DNA of 64,000 bases from Polaromonas sp. (GCF_012927485.1 NZ_JABBPC010000029.1:1-64000); one strand, 5' to 3'; shown: positions 53,027-62,814, numbered from the stretch's first letter. Notes: a model not told the origin generated them from the sequence alone. Numbers and translations are program-made.

Positions 53027-53616
53027 AAAGTCGCAGGCGTATTCACCCAAAAAATTCTTGCAGTGACCTTGCCGACATTGCGGTACCCATGAGGTGTCTG
53101 GCTGGATAAATTAAATGCATCCCCAGCCTGGATCAGGTGGCACTCACTCCCCAGCATCAGTTCAAGGCTGCCCTCCAGTACAAAGCCAACTTCTTCTCCG
53201 ACATGTTCTATCAAACCATCGCTCGCCTCGCCTGGCGGAATAATGTGAATATTCGCCTGTAAAAGGCCACCCCGCTTGGGAAGCGTTATGCGCTCCAGGG
53301 AAATTCCCCCGGCCTTGATCACGGGGCGCTCGCCATTAAGCAGGATAGGACCTTCCTTGGGCGCTTCTTCGGTCGTCAAGGTGGCGATGTTTGTGTCCAG
53401 CGTCACCGCAATTCGATGCAGCATCGCCAACGAAGGAGAGGCCTGTCCAGTTTCTATTTTTGAGATCAGACTTTCTGAACATTGCGATTTCTGAGCCACC
53501 TGGGTCATGGTCAGACCAGCAACCAAGCGAGCATGCCTCATCCTGACGCCCAGCATGGACGGTGGTTTGACGACAACATCCTCCTGGTTCCGTGCAGCAG
53601 CGAGATTTGATTTCAT
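53023..53616 (-). CDS. XRE-family regulator with C-terminal cupin domain
   Basis: A 197-residue regulator. The helix-turn-helix is at ~residues 22-78 (RMRHARLVAGLTMTQVAQKSQCSESLISKIETGQASPSL) and the cupin at ~110-190 (EVGFVLEGSLELMLG; HLIQAGDAFNLSSQTPHGY). Such proteins often sense small metabolites and control neighbouring catabolic genes. It ends the minus-strand block, 16 bases after the hydrolase gene. The ATG at 53616 was preferred to an upstream one inside that gap. Confidence 0.88.
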   Translation of the reverse strand: MKSNLAAARNQEDVVVKPPSMLGVRMRHARLVAGLTMTQVAQKSQCSESLISKIETGQASPSLAMLHRIAVTLDTNIATLTTEEAPKEGPILLNGERPVIKAGGISLERITLPKRGGLLQANIHIIPPGEASDGLIEHVGEEVGFVLEGSLELMLGSECHLIQAGDAFNLSSQTPHGYRNVGKVTARIFWVNTPATF

Positions 53617-53632
53617 GAGCACCCCAATTTTT

Positions 53633-54955
53633 TCACCTGACGTGGCTGGCATTTGCCAGCGATGTCACGGCATAAGCGAGCGCCTGAGCACCTAAAAACA
53701 GCTCTTGAGGTGCGGTTTCCTCCGCTGCATTGTGACTGACCCCCCCCTTGCTCGGAACAAAAATCATCGCTGTCGGGCAATGCTCTGCGAGATACATAGC
53801 GTCATGAAAAGCGCCAGAGGTCATTCGCAAAGGCGCAGCCAGCGAAGCGCTGCTGCAAGCGCGCGTGCAGGCTCGTTCAATCAGTTCCAGCATTGACTTA
53901 GGAAAATGTGTCGGGGGACGCGAAAAAATAGGTTTTACCTCGATCTTCCCTGCCCATGAATGAGCTTGAACGATCTCATTCAACGCCGCGTCGAACTGAA
54001 CCAAAGCCTGTTCATCGACACAGCGAACATCGACGGTGAACTCCACGGCACCGGGAATCGTATTGATGGAGTTCGGGCTTACCTGCCATCGGCCCAGCGT
54101 CAGCCGCAATTTTTCCCCAGCCTCGACCGCCTGATAGGCGTACAGCTGCTGCGCCAACCGGACGGCAGCGGTCATGGCATCAACGCGCTCACCCATCGGC
54201 ATGGTGCCCGCATGGCCTGCAGTGCCAGTCAAATGGATGCTGTACCAGCGTACGCTTTGGATGCCTGTGACGACTCCCAGCGACACAAAAGCGCGCTCCA
54301 GCACAGGGCCTTGTTCGATATGCAGCTCCACGCAAGCCGCCATCGGTTCAGCCATTGGACGACGGGGAACATCTGGTACAGCCTCCAGGACCAGGTCCAA
54401 CGCGTCCCCAAAACTAACACCCATGGCATCGACAGATTTCCGATATGCGGGCAGGCAACTCGGGTCGACAAAGGCGCTAGAACCCATGGCACCCGGACCA
54501 AAGCGGCAACCCTCTTCGTTGGTCCACGCAACCACCTCAACAGGTCGTAATGTCTCAATACCTGCATCATTCAATGCAGCAATTACCTCCAAGCCTGCAA
54601 GCACACCATAGGCCCCGTCCAGCTTGCCACCTACCGGCTGGGTATCGACATGGCTTCCGGTAAGTACGGGCGGTAAATTGGATGTTCCCGGACGACGAAA
54701 AAAAAGATTGGCGCAGTCATCGATCGTTACCGAGCACCCACGCGAACGGGCTAGATCGATCAAATAGCGGCGAGCCTTGAGGTCATTGTCGGTCAACGTC
54801 TCGCGAGAAACACCTCCGTCCGTCCGCCCGCCAAAAGCCGCAAGCTCGGCAATGACCGACTGCAGACGATCATGCTGCACATGGTCCTGCGCGCTTTCGC
54901 TGGCCGCCGTCTGGTCGCGCAGTTCTGGGTTGGTCATAGTCAACTTATTATTCAT
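53633..54955 (-). CDS. M20-family amidohydrolase (N-carbamoyl-L-amino-acid hydrolase type)
   Basis: A 440-residue metal hydrolase. Metal ligands are H102 (GSHVDTQP), D113 (GGKLDGAYG), E148 (WTNEEGCRF), a His in HIEQGPVLE and one in SHNAAEET. Family members hydrolyse the carbamoyl group of N-carbamoyl amino acids, beta-ureidopropionate or allantoate. With an amidase and a Liv-type importer alongside, the substrate is probably an amide or ureido compound taken up from outside. Distinct from the UraD-fused hydrolase at 6644. Met at residue 7 is an alternative start. Confidence 0.87.
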   Translation of the reverse strand: MNNKLTMTNPELRDQTAASESAQDHVQHDRLQSVIAELAAFGGRTDGGVSRETLTDNDLKARRYLIDLARSRGCSVTIDDCANLFFRRPGTSNLPPVLTGSHVDTQPVGGKLDGAYGVLAGLEVIAALNDAGIETLRPVEVVAWTNEEGCRFGPGAMGSSAFVDPSCLPAYRKSVDAMGVSFGDALDLVLEAVPDVPRRPMAEPMAACVELHIEQGPVLERAFVSLGVVTGIQSVRWYSIHLTGTAGHAGTMPMGERVDAMTAAVRLAQQLYAYQAVEAGEKLRLTLGRWQVSPNSINTIPGAVEFTVDVRCVDEQALVQFDAALNEIVQAHSWAGKIEVKPIFSRPPTHFPKSMLELIERACTRACSSASLAAPLRMTSGAFHDAMYLAEHCPTAMIFVPSKGGVSHNAAEETAPQELFLGAQALAYAVTSLANASHVR

Positions 54956-54957
54956 GT

Positions 54958-56238
54958 TCAGCTCAGACTGAGTTCCAGCGTATGCGCTGCGCTCAATGTC
55001 AGCGCATCAGCCCATCGCGTGCCAATGACCGTGACGCCTACCGGCATGCCGTGCACTCCCGTTCCTACTGGTACGTGCACACAAGGATTCCTCAACAGCG
55101 TCCAGAGACGGTTGAAAATGGGGTTGCCCGTGGTGTCCAGCCCTTCAGGCGCCTCGCCTTCGGCGCTGGGGGCAAGAAGCACATCGACCGACTCGAAGAC
55201 GGCATCCAGCGCCCGTCGCGCAGCAATCGCCAGCAACTGCGCGGCGGCGAAGTCGCCCCCGTGCAGCGACTGACCCAATGCCAGGAACTGCGCAAAGGCC
55301 GGGCTGAACTTTTCCGCTTGCCGTTGGCGCTCCGGCGCGAAGGCTGCCGCAGCTTCATACGCCATGATCTGAATTTGCGCTTGCGTCAACGCATCGCACG
55401 AAACCGGTAGAACAAGGTCATGAACTTGTGCGCCAACCTTTTCAAACTGGCGTGCTGAATGTTCAAGCGCGCGGCGTGCATCGTCTGAGGCGAGGTCCCA
55501 GCGAGGGCTACGGCAAATGCCCACGCGAAGGGCAGATTGCCGTTGCGGGTCCAGGTTGATCCGCGTCAATGCACCAACAAAAAATGCGGCATCATCCACC
55601 GAGCGCGCGAACGCGCCGACCGTGTCGAGACTGGGCGAGAGTGGCTTTACGCCGGCCAGTGGCAATGTCCCATGAGTAGGCTTGTAGCCGATCACGCCAC
55701 AGTAGGACGCCGGCCTCACGATGGACCCGGCCGTCTGAGTCCCGAGTGCCAGCGGCACCATGCTCGCAGCCACCGCGGCGGCGGAACCGCTGGAAGATCC
55801 ACCCGGTGTGCGGGGCGCGTCTGCGCGCGCGCGCGGGTTGCATGTCACTCCGGGCTGAAAGGTTGCAAACTCGGTGGTGACGGTCTTGCCAAGCACCACC
55901 ATCCCGGCATCGCGGCAGGCGGCCACGCATGCGGCATCGAACGTTGGACGCTGCGCCGCATAAATAGGCGAACCATAGGCGGTTGGCATGTCGGCAGTAT
56001 CCATCAGGTCCTTCACCCCGACCGGGACCCCTCGTAGCAGTGCGTTGCTGCTGTGGCGGTCCAGTGCACGCGCGCTTTGCAGCGCCATGTCTGCATCAAA
56101 GAACTGCCATGCCTTGACCGAGGGTTCGCACGCCTGAATCTGTTCGATGTAGGCCCGCGTCACGGCTTCAGCCGTCAATTCCCTGCGCGAAACCCTGGCG
56201 GCCAGCTCTCTCGCAGACAGTGTGAGAATGTTTAGCAT
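54958..56238 (-). CDS. Amidase-signature hydrolase
   Basis: A 426-residue serine hydrolase. The Ser-cisSer-Lys triad is visible as Lys in GVPVGVKDLMDT (~residue 76), the cis-Ser in TPGGSSSGSAAAVAA and the nucleophile in GTQTAGSIVRPAS. Members cut amides including carbamoyl and ureido compounds. It starts 9 bases after livF ends and precedes the M20 gene by two bases, so the two hydrolases likely act in series. Confidence 0.88.
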   Translation of the reverse strand: MLNILTLSARELAARVSRRELTAEAVTRAYIEQIQACEPSVKAWQFFDADMALQSARALDRHSSNALLRGVPVGVKDLMDTADMPTAYGSPIYAAQRPTFDAACVAACRDAGMVVLGKTVTTEFATFQPGVTCNPRARADAPRTPGGSSSGSAAAVAASMVPLALGTQTAGSIVRPASYCGVIGYKPTHGTLPLAGVKPLSPSLDTVGAFARSVDDAAFFVGALTRINLDPQRQSALRVGICRSPRWDLASDDARRALEHSARQFEKVGAQVHDLVLPVSCDALTQAQIQIMAYEAAAAFAPERQRQAEKFSPAFAQFLALGQSLHGGDFAAAQLLAIAARRALDAVFESVDVLLAPSAEGEAPEGLDTTGNPIFNRLWTLLRNPCVHVPVGTGVHGMPVGVTVIGTRWADALTLSAAHTLELSLS

Positions 56239-56247
56239 GTCACCGAC

Positions 56248-56955
56248 TCAGCCGAAATAAGCCAAACGCACGTTGTCATTCTCAGACAGGGCTTGTGCAG
56301 AACCAGAGGCGACGACCTTGCCCTGTGAAAGAACATATCCGTAGTGCGCGATCGCCAGCGTTTGACGGGCGTTCTGCTCTACCAGCAGAACCGTCACTCC
56401 GAGGTCATTGATCTGCTGGATCACCTTGAAGTTTTCTTTCACATACAAAGGTGACAAACCAAGCGAGGGTTCATCAATCAACAGCAACTTGGGTTCGGCC
56501 ATCAAGCCCCGACCAATCGACACCATGGCCTGCTCCCCCCCGGACATGGTGCCGGTAAGCTGCACCGACCGCTCCTTCAGACGGGGGAATATCTCGTAGA
56601 CTCGCGCCAGTCGCTCCCGAATTCGGGCAGAAGAGATCTCCAGAAAGGCGCCGAGTGCAAGATTTTCCCCGACTGTCATGCGCGGAAAGACTTTGCGGCC
56701 TTCGGGAATGCAGGCGATGCCGCTGGCGATGATTTTGTGCGTTTTTTCCCCGGCGAGGTTACGCCCATTCCACCAGATTTCGCCTTGCCGCGGAGGTGTC
56801 AGGCCGAGAATAGAACGGATCAGCGTGCTCTTGCCTGCCCCGTTTGACCCCAGGATGCAGGTTATCTTGCCCGGCTCCACCTCGATCGAAACATCATGCA
56901 AGACATTGACCTTGTCATAACCGGTAGTGAGATTCTTGACACTGAGTTTGCTCAT
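56248..56955 (-). CDS. Liv-type ABC transporter ATPase (LivF-like)
   Basis: A 235-residue ATPase with Walker [10 protein letters not shown], signature [20 protein letters not shown], Walker [14 protein letters not shown] and the switch segment VEQNARQTL typical of LivF. It forms the importer with the next four genes and overlaps the LivG-like gene by four bases. Confidence 0.92.
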   Translation of the reverse strand: MSKLSVKNLTTGYDKVNVLHDVSIEVEPGKITCILGSNGAGKSTLIRSILGLTPPRQGEIWWNGRNLAGEKTHKIIASGIACIPEGRKVFPRMTVGENLALGAFLEISSARIRERLARVYEIFPRLKERSVQLTGTMSGGEQAMVSIGRGLMAEPKLLLIDEPSLGLSPLYVKENFKVIQQINDLGVTVLLVEQNARQTLAIAHYGYVLSQGKVVASGSAQALSENDNVRLAYFG

Positions 56956-57737
56956 GCGGCTTCTCCGAGATAAGCGGTCTGTACATACTGATCGGCTGTG
57001 ATCTCGACATAGCTTCCTTCGGCGATCTTCTTGCCGTAGTTCAGGACGACACAGCGGTCAGTGATTCTTTCGATCACGTTCATTTCATGCTCGATCAGAA
57101 TGACAGACAGTTTGTCAAGCGTTCTCCGTACCTGCAAAATATCCTGCATTAACTCATCTGTTTCATCATGTGTCATCCCCGCGGACGGCTCGTCCAGGAG
57201 CAACAAGCGCGGCTGACTCAGCAGCGCACGACAAATCTCGATCCGGCGGCGGTCGATCATCGTGAAGCTCTCGACCGGCTCGAACAACCGCCCGACCAGC
57301 GGAGGACTGAAGATCTCCAGCAAGGCCTTTACTTTTTCAACGTAAGCTTCGTACTCGGCCCGAAACGCCTTTCGCTGCAGCAGATTGAAGATCAGGCCGT
57401 GCTGCATGTGCTGGTAATCGCCAATGACGATATTGTCGAAAACCGTAAGAGACAGCGAAAGACGGGAGCGTTGGAACGTACGGGCGACGCCACTGCGGTA
57501 AATCTCCTGCGGCGTTTTGCCAAGAATGTTTTCACCATCAAGGGAAATACTGCCGCTGCTGGCTTTGTACAGCCCGGTCAATACATTGAAAAAAGTGGTC
57601 TTTCCAGAGCCATTCGGACCTAACAGGCCGAGTATTTCGCCCTCATGTACAGTCATGGACAGTTCATCGAGCGCCGTTAGGCCACCAAAGCGCATGGTTA
57701 GCTTGTCAACCGAGATCAAGGATTGACCGGCCATCAT
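56952..57737 (-). CDS. Liv-type ABC transporter ATPase (LivG-like)
   Basis: A 261-residue ATPase with Walker [10 protein letters not shown], the LivG-type [11 protein letters not shown] segment, Walker [13 protein letters not shown] and [14 protein letters not shown]. The canonical LSGG signature is not obvious: the corresponding region reads [17 protein letters not shown], a change worth noting. It overlaps both neighbours by four bases. Confidence 0.9.
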   Translation of the reverse strand: MMAGQSLISVDKLTMRFGGLTALDELSMTVHEGEILGLLGPNGSGKTTFFNVLTGLYKASSGSISLDGENILGKTPQEIYRSGVARTFQRSRLSLSLTVFDNIVIGDYQHMQHGLIFNLLQRKAFRAEYEAYVEKVKALLEIFSPPLVGRLFEPVESFTMIDRRRIEICRALLSQPRLLLLDEPSAGMTHDETDELMQDILQVRRTLDKLSVILIEHEMNVIERITDRCVVLNYGKKIAEGSYVEITADQYVQTAYLGEAA

Positions 57738-58900
57738 GAACTCTTCCTAGCGAAAAAAATCCGGGTCTTGCGCGGCAACAACCCCTGCGGACGGAACAGC
57801 AGAATCAGGATCACCAGCGCTGCATACAACAGGAAACGGTACTCCTGAATAAACTGAAGTTTTTCAGGAAGAATCAACACAATCATGGCGGCCGGAATCA
57901 AGCCGGCAATATTTCCCAAGCCACCTAAAATGACAATTGAGAGCATCAGCAGCGAGTCTCCAAAAGTGAAGTTGTTGGGTGCGACGAATGCAATGATCAT
58001 TCCGTAAAGACCGCCAGCGATACCCGCGAAAAAATTTCCCATGGTGAAGGCAATGATCTTCCAGCGAACGATGTGCAGGCCGAAAGTTGACGCCGCCGTC
58101 TCATCGGTTCGGACCACGTCCATACTCAGGCCGACCCAAGAGCGCTCCAGTGCATTAACCAGGGCATAGCCGCCTGCAAACATGGCAAGACTGAGCAATG
58201 CGTAGGGAACATAAAACGAGATCTCCAGGCCGAACAGACTGAAGCCATCGTTCAACGAAAAGCCGAACAAGTTCAATCCAGGCACCTTTAGGCCTTGCGG
58301 CCCACCCAGCACATCGTTGACCTCAATGAAGGTCTTGAACAGGATACCGAATGCGATGGTGACCAGTGCTGCATAGTGGCCACGCGTTCGCAATACGGGC
58401 AAGATCAGCAGCGAACCAATGACAGCGGCACTCACGCCAGAAATCAATATGACCAGAATGTGGGGAATGGCAGTGTGGGTGGCGAGAACGGCCGTGGTGT
58501 AACTGCCTATGCCGAAAAAGGCGGCCCCGGCAAAGTTGGCCACGCCCGAATATCCGAATTGCACCGTCAGACCGAGACAGGCTGTGGAGTACAACAACAC
58601 GCCACACAACATCAGCAGCACAAAGTGTGAATTGTAGAAAGCCGCGATCAAGACCAGACCGCAGCCAACGGCCAACCATCGGGACAGGCCCGGGCGCCGT
58701 GAGACCGACTGCTCGACCTGCAAGGTAACACCGAATCGGCGACTAAAAATCACGGCCATGATTGCGACAACCAGCAAAATGGCAATACTAATTTGACTCT
58801 CTGCGCGAAGAAAAAACCACATATAAGTAGTCAGGACAAGCGCGGCGATGCTGAGCATCAAGGCAGATTTCGCGGGGGTGATGATTTCTTTTTGTTTCAT
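57734..58900 (-). CDS. Liv-type ABC transporter permease (LivM-like)
   Basis: A 388-residue permease with about nine or ten membrane helices. Family segments are YSGVANFAGAAFFGIGSYTTAVL, TRGHYAALVTIAFGILF and GNFFAGIAGGLYG; the C-terminus is RPQGLLPRKTRIF. It pairs with the LivH-like protein and overlaps the LivG-like gene by four bases. Confidence 0.9.
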   Translation of the reverse strand: MKQKEIITPAKSALMLSIAALVLTTYMWFFLRAESQISIAILLVVAIMAVIFSRRFGVTLQVEQSVSRRPGLSRWLAVGCGLVLIAAFYNSHFVLLMLCGVLLYSTACLGLTVQFGYSGVANFAGAAFFGIGSYTTAVLATHTAIPHILVILISGVSAAVIGSLLILPVLRTRGHYAALVTIAFGILFKTFIEVNDVLGGPQGLKVPGLNLFGFSLNDGFSLFGLEISFYVPYALLSLAMFAGGYALVNALERSWVGLSMDVVRTDETAASTFGLHIVRWKIIAFTMGNFFAGIAGGLYGMIIAFVAPNNFTFGDSLLMLSIVILGGLGNIAGLIPAAMIVLILPEKLQFIQEYRFLLYAALVILILLFRPQGLLPRKTRIFFARKSS

Positions 58901-58904
58901 GGCA

Positions 58905-59834
58905 CTAAACTCTTTCGCTTGACTTTTCGGCGATCAGACCAGTCGGTTTCCAGGCCATAAAAATAATGACGACGGCGAAGGCAAAAACGTCCTTGTAAGA
59001 GCTGGGAATGCCGGGAATCAGTGCTGGCAACATGGCACTGCCAATCACCTGCAGAGCAGCGAAAAGAAATCCGCCAATGATGGCTCCATAGATATTGCCG
59101 AGCCCCCCCAGGATGGCCGCAGCAAATCCAATCACCCCCAGCAGCAAACCGACATTGAAATTGACTTCGTAGTAGTACAGGCCGTTCATCACACCGGCGA
59201 GCGCAGCTAGTCCGGAACCCAGTGCAAAGGTAATCAACACAACCGCCTCGAAGTTGATACCCATCAACCGCGCGGTCTCCCCGTCTTGCGCTACAGCACG
59301 AATCGCCAAGCCAAGCTTGGTTCGGGTGATGAGAAGGTGCACTCCGGCAATGGCGAGTAAGCCGCTGGCCAGCAAAATGAGGTTGTCAATTCGCAGCGAA
59401 AGCCCACCCAGTTCCACCATGGAGGTAGGCAGCAAAGCGGGAAACGGTTTCGGGTTAGAGCCGTCAGGATAGAACAGACGAACCGCCTCGCGCATCACGG
59501 TTCCAAGCATCAGCGTCGCAAGCAGCGTGTTGAGCGGTGGCGCATGACGCAGCGGCAGGATCAGGAACTTGGCAATTCCCGCCCCCAGCAATCCAGTGAC
59601 GGCGACCCCAAAAATAACCACCGCGAGCAATTGCAGCACCGGATAATCCAGCCCGATCTTCATCATCACGATGGACGCCGTCAGCCCGGCAAAGGCACCC
59701 ACCATCAAGGTATCACCGTGGGAGAACTGGATTACGTCCAGAACCCCGAAAAACAGGGTAAAGCCAACAGCGACCATGGCGTAAATCACGCCCAGCATCA
59801 AGCCATTGAAGATATATTGACTAACTTCACTCAT
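58905..59834 (-). CDS. Liv-type ABC transporter permease (LivH-like)
   Basis: A 309-residue permease with about eight helices and typical segments GLMLGVIYAMVAVGFTLFFGV, QFSHGDTLMVGAFAGL and GLGNIYGAIIGGFLFAALQVI. The start is 72 bases after the binding-protein gene, in line with a single import operon. Confidence 0.9.
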   Translation of the reverse strand: MSEVSQYIFNGLMLGVIYAMVAVGFTLFFGVLDVIQFSHGDTLMVGAFAGLTASIVMMKIGLDYPVLQLLAVVIFGVAVTGLLGAGIAKFLILPLRHAPPLNTLLATLMLGTVMREAVRLFYPDGSNPKPFPALLPTSMVELGGLSLRIDNLILLASGLLAIAGVHLLITRTKLGLAIRAVAQDGETARLMGINFEAVVLITFALGSGLAALAGVMNGLYYYEVNFNVGLLLGVIGFAAAILGGLGNIYGAIIGGFLFAALQVIGSAMLPALIPGIPSSYKDVFAFAVVIIFMAWKPTGLIAEKSSERV

Positions 59835-59906
59835 CAGGTTTCCTGAAACGGTTGAGGATTACCCTCCCGCGTCGCCGAGGGCGTGCAGGAGGGCATCTTG
59901 AGGGAA

Positions 59907-61085
59907 TTACAAACCGGCCAGCTTGCGCTTGCCCTTGCCGTAGCTGCTATCTTCCCAAACCACCCATGCACCGTTTTCCACCACGTACTTAGTGATAAGC
60001 GACACGATGTTCTGGCGATGATCGTCAAAGGTCACCTTGCCAACAATCGTATCGACATCGCGGGTCTTGTTCAAAACATCACGCACTTTTTTTCGATCCG
60101 GACCGACCTTCTCCACGGCATCCATGATCAGATTGGCAGCGGCAAATGCAAAGGGACCATAAGCTTCTGCAGATTCGCCGTATTTTTGCTGCGCGTATTT
60201 GCTGGTGAAGAAAAGCCCGCCTGGTAGCTTCTCCCATGGCGCCCCTTCGATAAACGAGAGAGAGCCTTCAGCCAGTTCCTTGCCGACACCCTGAATATAG
60301 GCATCAGACTTTATCCCGGAGGTACCCTGGAATTGAGCCTTGATGCCCAGCTTCGCCATCTGCGTCCGAATCCGAACGCCGAGCGGCGTCAGTCCGCCGA
60401 AGTAAATGACGTCTGGATTCAACTCACGAATCTTGGTCAGTTCGGTGGTGAAATCCTGTTGGTCAGCCGTCACCCCGAAGGTGCCCAGAACCGTACCGCC
60501 GCCTTTTTTCAGGAATTCGCTGAAGTATTTGTTGTGTCCTTTGCCGTAGTCCGTTGTGTCATGAATAATGGCCCATTTTTTGTACCCCAGTCCGGCCATG
60601 AACTTGTAGGCGACCTCGTTCTGATTGATCATCGTGCCGTTGACACGATGAACTTCCTTGAAGTCGTTGCCATAGGTGACCTCGGGCAGAACCGCACCCC
60701 ACACCACAGCCGGCATGCCAAAACGGTTATACACGCCCACCGTTGCCATAGCGACTGCCGAGCAGTAGTGTGTGACGCCGGCCACGATATTTTTGTCTGC
60801 GGCCACCTTGGTCGCTACCTGCACACCCACATTGGGCTTGCACTCATCGTCCTGCGCTACCAATTCATAGGTGTATTTGGATTTGGGATCCTGATTACGC
60901 AGGCGCACTGCCAGGTCCGCGGAATTGCGTCCTCCCAGGCCAACATTGGAGACCCCGCCGGTCAACGGACCGATAAAGGCGATTTTCACCACTTCTTTAG
61001 CCATGACTGGACTGGCCACGAGAGCCAGACTCATACATGTGGCCAACAAAGTCGTTCCTGCAAATATCGTGTTTCGCCTGCGCAT
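59907..61085 (-). CDS. Liv-type ABC transporter substrate-binding protein
   Basis: A 392-residue periplasmic protein with a signal peptide (LATCMSLALVASPVMA-KE) and the LivJ/LivK-like fold (KIAFIGPLTGGVSNVGLGGRNSADLAV; VTHYCSAVAMATVGVY; VIYFGGLTPLGVRI). It is first of the transport/catabolic operon and has SD GAAAGGAAG. Its ligand decides what the operon degrades. Similar proteins bind branched amino acids, amides, urea or aromatic acids. Confidence 0.9.
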   Translation of the reverse strand: MRRRNTIFAGTTLLATCMSLALVASPVMAKEVVKIAFIGPLTGGVSNVGLGGRNSADLAVRLRNQDPKSKYTYELVAQDDECKPNVGVQVATKVAADKNIVAGVTHYCSAVAMATVGVYNRFGMPAVVWGAVLPEVTYGNDFKEVHRVNGTMINQNEVAYKFMAGLGYKKWAIIHDTTDYGKGHNKYFSEFLKKGGGTVLGTFGVTADQQDFTTELTKIRELNPDVIYFGGLTPLGVRIRTQMAKLGIKAQFQGTSGIKSDAYIQGVGKELAEGSLSFIEGAPWEKLPGGLFFTSKYAQQKYGESAEAYGPFAFAAANLIMDAVEKVGPDRKKVRDVLNKTRDVDTIVGKVTFDDHRQNIVSLITKYVVENGAWVVWEDSSYGKGKRKLAGL

Positions 61086-61930
61086 AGTCGCTTCCTTTCA
61101 GGTGGATTGAAGAATTCAAATTAAGTAACATGATCCTGATTGACTATCGTTTGAATACAGTTCAAGTCACTTGAATATTGACATGCATGTTTTATGCCAG
61201 ACATTGCCCTTGCTTTCCACGAGGGGAAACCCGAGTGAGCCAAACTTAATGCTTAAGAAGCCGTTGGCTACTTTGATAATTCGACAGGGTCCAAGTCAAT
61301 GAGCAACCCCAGGCGAATCGCTGGTTCGACGCACCCCTGCGGTGCTCAAAGGGTAAGACATACCACTATGGTGCCGAAAGCAGACTGTCGTATGACTCCA
61401 GGCTGGCGTGATGTTGTTCGACTTGCAGGACGGCAGCGTGGATCAGCAGGAGCTCGACTTGGAGCCAGAGCCGGACTGCAGGGCAAGGAGCGGACCTGGT
61501 CCATGCGGCAGGATCTTTTGACGCCGCAGTACACAACTCGGTGTGGGGATGTGCCCGTGGCCAGGGCCTAAGACGCAAACAACATGATCGGGCTCAAAGC
61601 CGCATGAAGGCTTGGCGATCCACGCGTTGCATTGATGCACTTCAGAATAGGTAAATAATTATTGTTGAAACGGAGCGGCATCATCGGCAATAACATGAAA
61701 TCTTTTGCAAGGTACTTGTCCCACTGCGGCTTGCAGGATTCTTCAGGAGCGCCGGTTTGTTTATTTCTTTTCTTTCCGTTGAACCAAATTTGAGCGGAGC
61801 CCAATGTTTTTTGCCCTTCTTATTCGTTACTGACTCTTTGTCAAATTCGGCAGATGTCATGATCCAGGTTTCGTCCATTCGCTCCGAATAAAAAACGAAT
61901 CAATATTTGAGTCTTGCCTCTTCATGAGGA
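61086..61930. other. Long non-coding region upstream of the island operon
   Basis: About 845 bases without a gene I can support. The first ~95 bases carry the operon's control region (see the operator). Several short ORFs of 60-90 codons exist on both strands between 61300 and 61880, without SD or family resemblance. This may be decayed element DNA between the operon and the integrase remnant. Confidence 0.5.
61151..61175. promoter_or_regulatory. Overlapping operator palindromes before the island operon
   Basis: TTGAATACAGTTCAA (61151-61165) and TTCAAGTCACTTGAA (61161-61175) are two 15-bp dyads that share the central TTCAA, giving three half-sites ten bases apart. They lie 66-90 bases upstream of the binding-protein ATG. 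One helical turn between half-sites suits cooperative binding, and the XRE-cupin regulator at the end of the operon is the likely partner. Confidence 0.65.
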
Positions 61931-62209
61931 ATGGCGGCAAAGCCGGTCGTCCAGGTGAATACCAAAGCTTGGCGCAATGCGCTGCTACGGGCAGGAATCC
62001 ATGATTTCCGCTGGCATGACTTGCGGCACACCTTCGCCACCTGGCACCGTGAAGCGGGTACGCCAACCCATGAATTGCAGCGTCTTGGCGGTTGGAAAAC
62101 TCAATTAATGGTCGAGAGGTATGCGCACGTTGCGCCAGAAGGTCGGCAATTGGCAGCGAGTCGTTTGGACTCCTATTCGGGAAATCAAGGTCGCTTATCA
62201 TCATGCTGA
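61931..62209 (+). pseudogene. Tyrosine integrase, C-terminal fragment
   Basis: Encodes KPVVQVNTKAWRNALLRAGI, then FRWHDLRHTFATWHREAGTP and GGWKTQLMVERYAHVAPE. It contains the His-x-x-Arg box, the following Trp and the nucleophilic Tyr of phage-type integrases. The first catalytic Arg and the Lys strand are missing. It matches the same integrase class as the fragment at 52243, so both probably came from one gene. Confidence 0.88.
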
Positions 62210-62814
62210 ACCAAAGCGAAAGACTGCCCATGCCATCAATTCCCGCGTTTTGTGATACCTGTGCGACAGTGTTCAACTCAGGGATTTCTGTGGAGAACTC
62301 AAAAGATATGAGTTTTTCTGGGAATTCTGCCGGGCCATGTCCAAAGTGCGGAGGCTGGGGTCACGTTCCAGATGGGGTGTTCAATTTCATAGGCAATACT
62401 ATTGAAATACTCTCCGCGCCTGAGCGGACGGTCTCGGAGCTGAGGCTTCTCACCCAGATACTTAGTGATGCGAAGGCCAATGCCGAGTCAAAAGAACATG
62501 TGGCCTCTCGAATAGAGAAAGAATTACCAGCTCTCTCAAAGTTGGCGAAGCTGCTTCCCGAGACTCGTACAGACTGGTATGGATTTTTGGGCTTGTTGCT
62601 TGCCACCGCTCAACTGCTCAGTCAATCGCAGCCGCCCGCTCAGACATCAACAGTCGTCAATATCAGTCAAGTTATTCAGCAGGTTGTTGTGGAGACTCCG
62701 CGCTCCGAGGCTGCGCCACTTTCATCTGTAGCCAAAAAGAGTCCAGGTCGTAATGAACCATGCCCATGCAATAGCGGACTGAAATATAAAAAGTGTTGTG
62801 CGTTGCTAAATTGA
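62203..62814 (+). CDS. SEC-C motif protein with N-terminal zinc-ribbon-like cysteines
   Basis: A 203-residue protein (or 194 from the Met at 62230). Residues 17-20 and 46-49 hold CDTC and CPKCGGWGHVPDG, a likely zinc knuckle. A hydrophilic helical middle follows. The C-terminus PGRNEPCPCNSGLKYKKCC is the SEC-C zinc motif first seen in SecA. Proteins of this kind occur as accessory genes on islands; function unknown. It is the only intact gene between the integrase tail and the tRNA, so it may be original island cargo. Confidence 0.78.
   Translation: MLNQSERLPMPSIPAFCDTCATVFNSGISVENSKDMSFSGNSAGPCPKCGGWGHVPDGVFNFIGNTIEILSAPERTVSELRLLTQILSDAKANAESKEHVASRIEKELPALSKLAKLLPETRTDWYGFLGLLLATAQLLSQSQPPAQTSTVVNISQVIQQVVVETPRSEAAPLSSVAKKSPGRNEPCPCNSGLKYKKCCALLN

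Noticed and set aside
61299..61878. Several 60-90 codon ORFs on both strands upstream of the integrase remnant
   Set aside because: They overlap each other, lack ribosome binding sites and show no family motif. Probably decayed or non-coding DNA.
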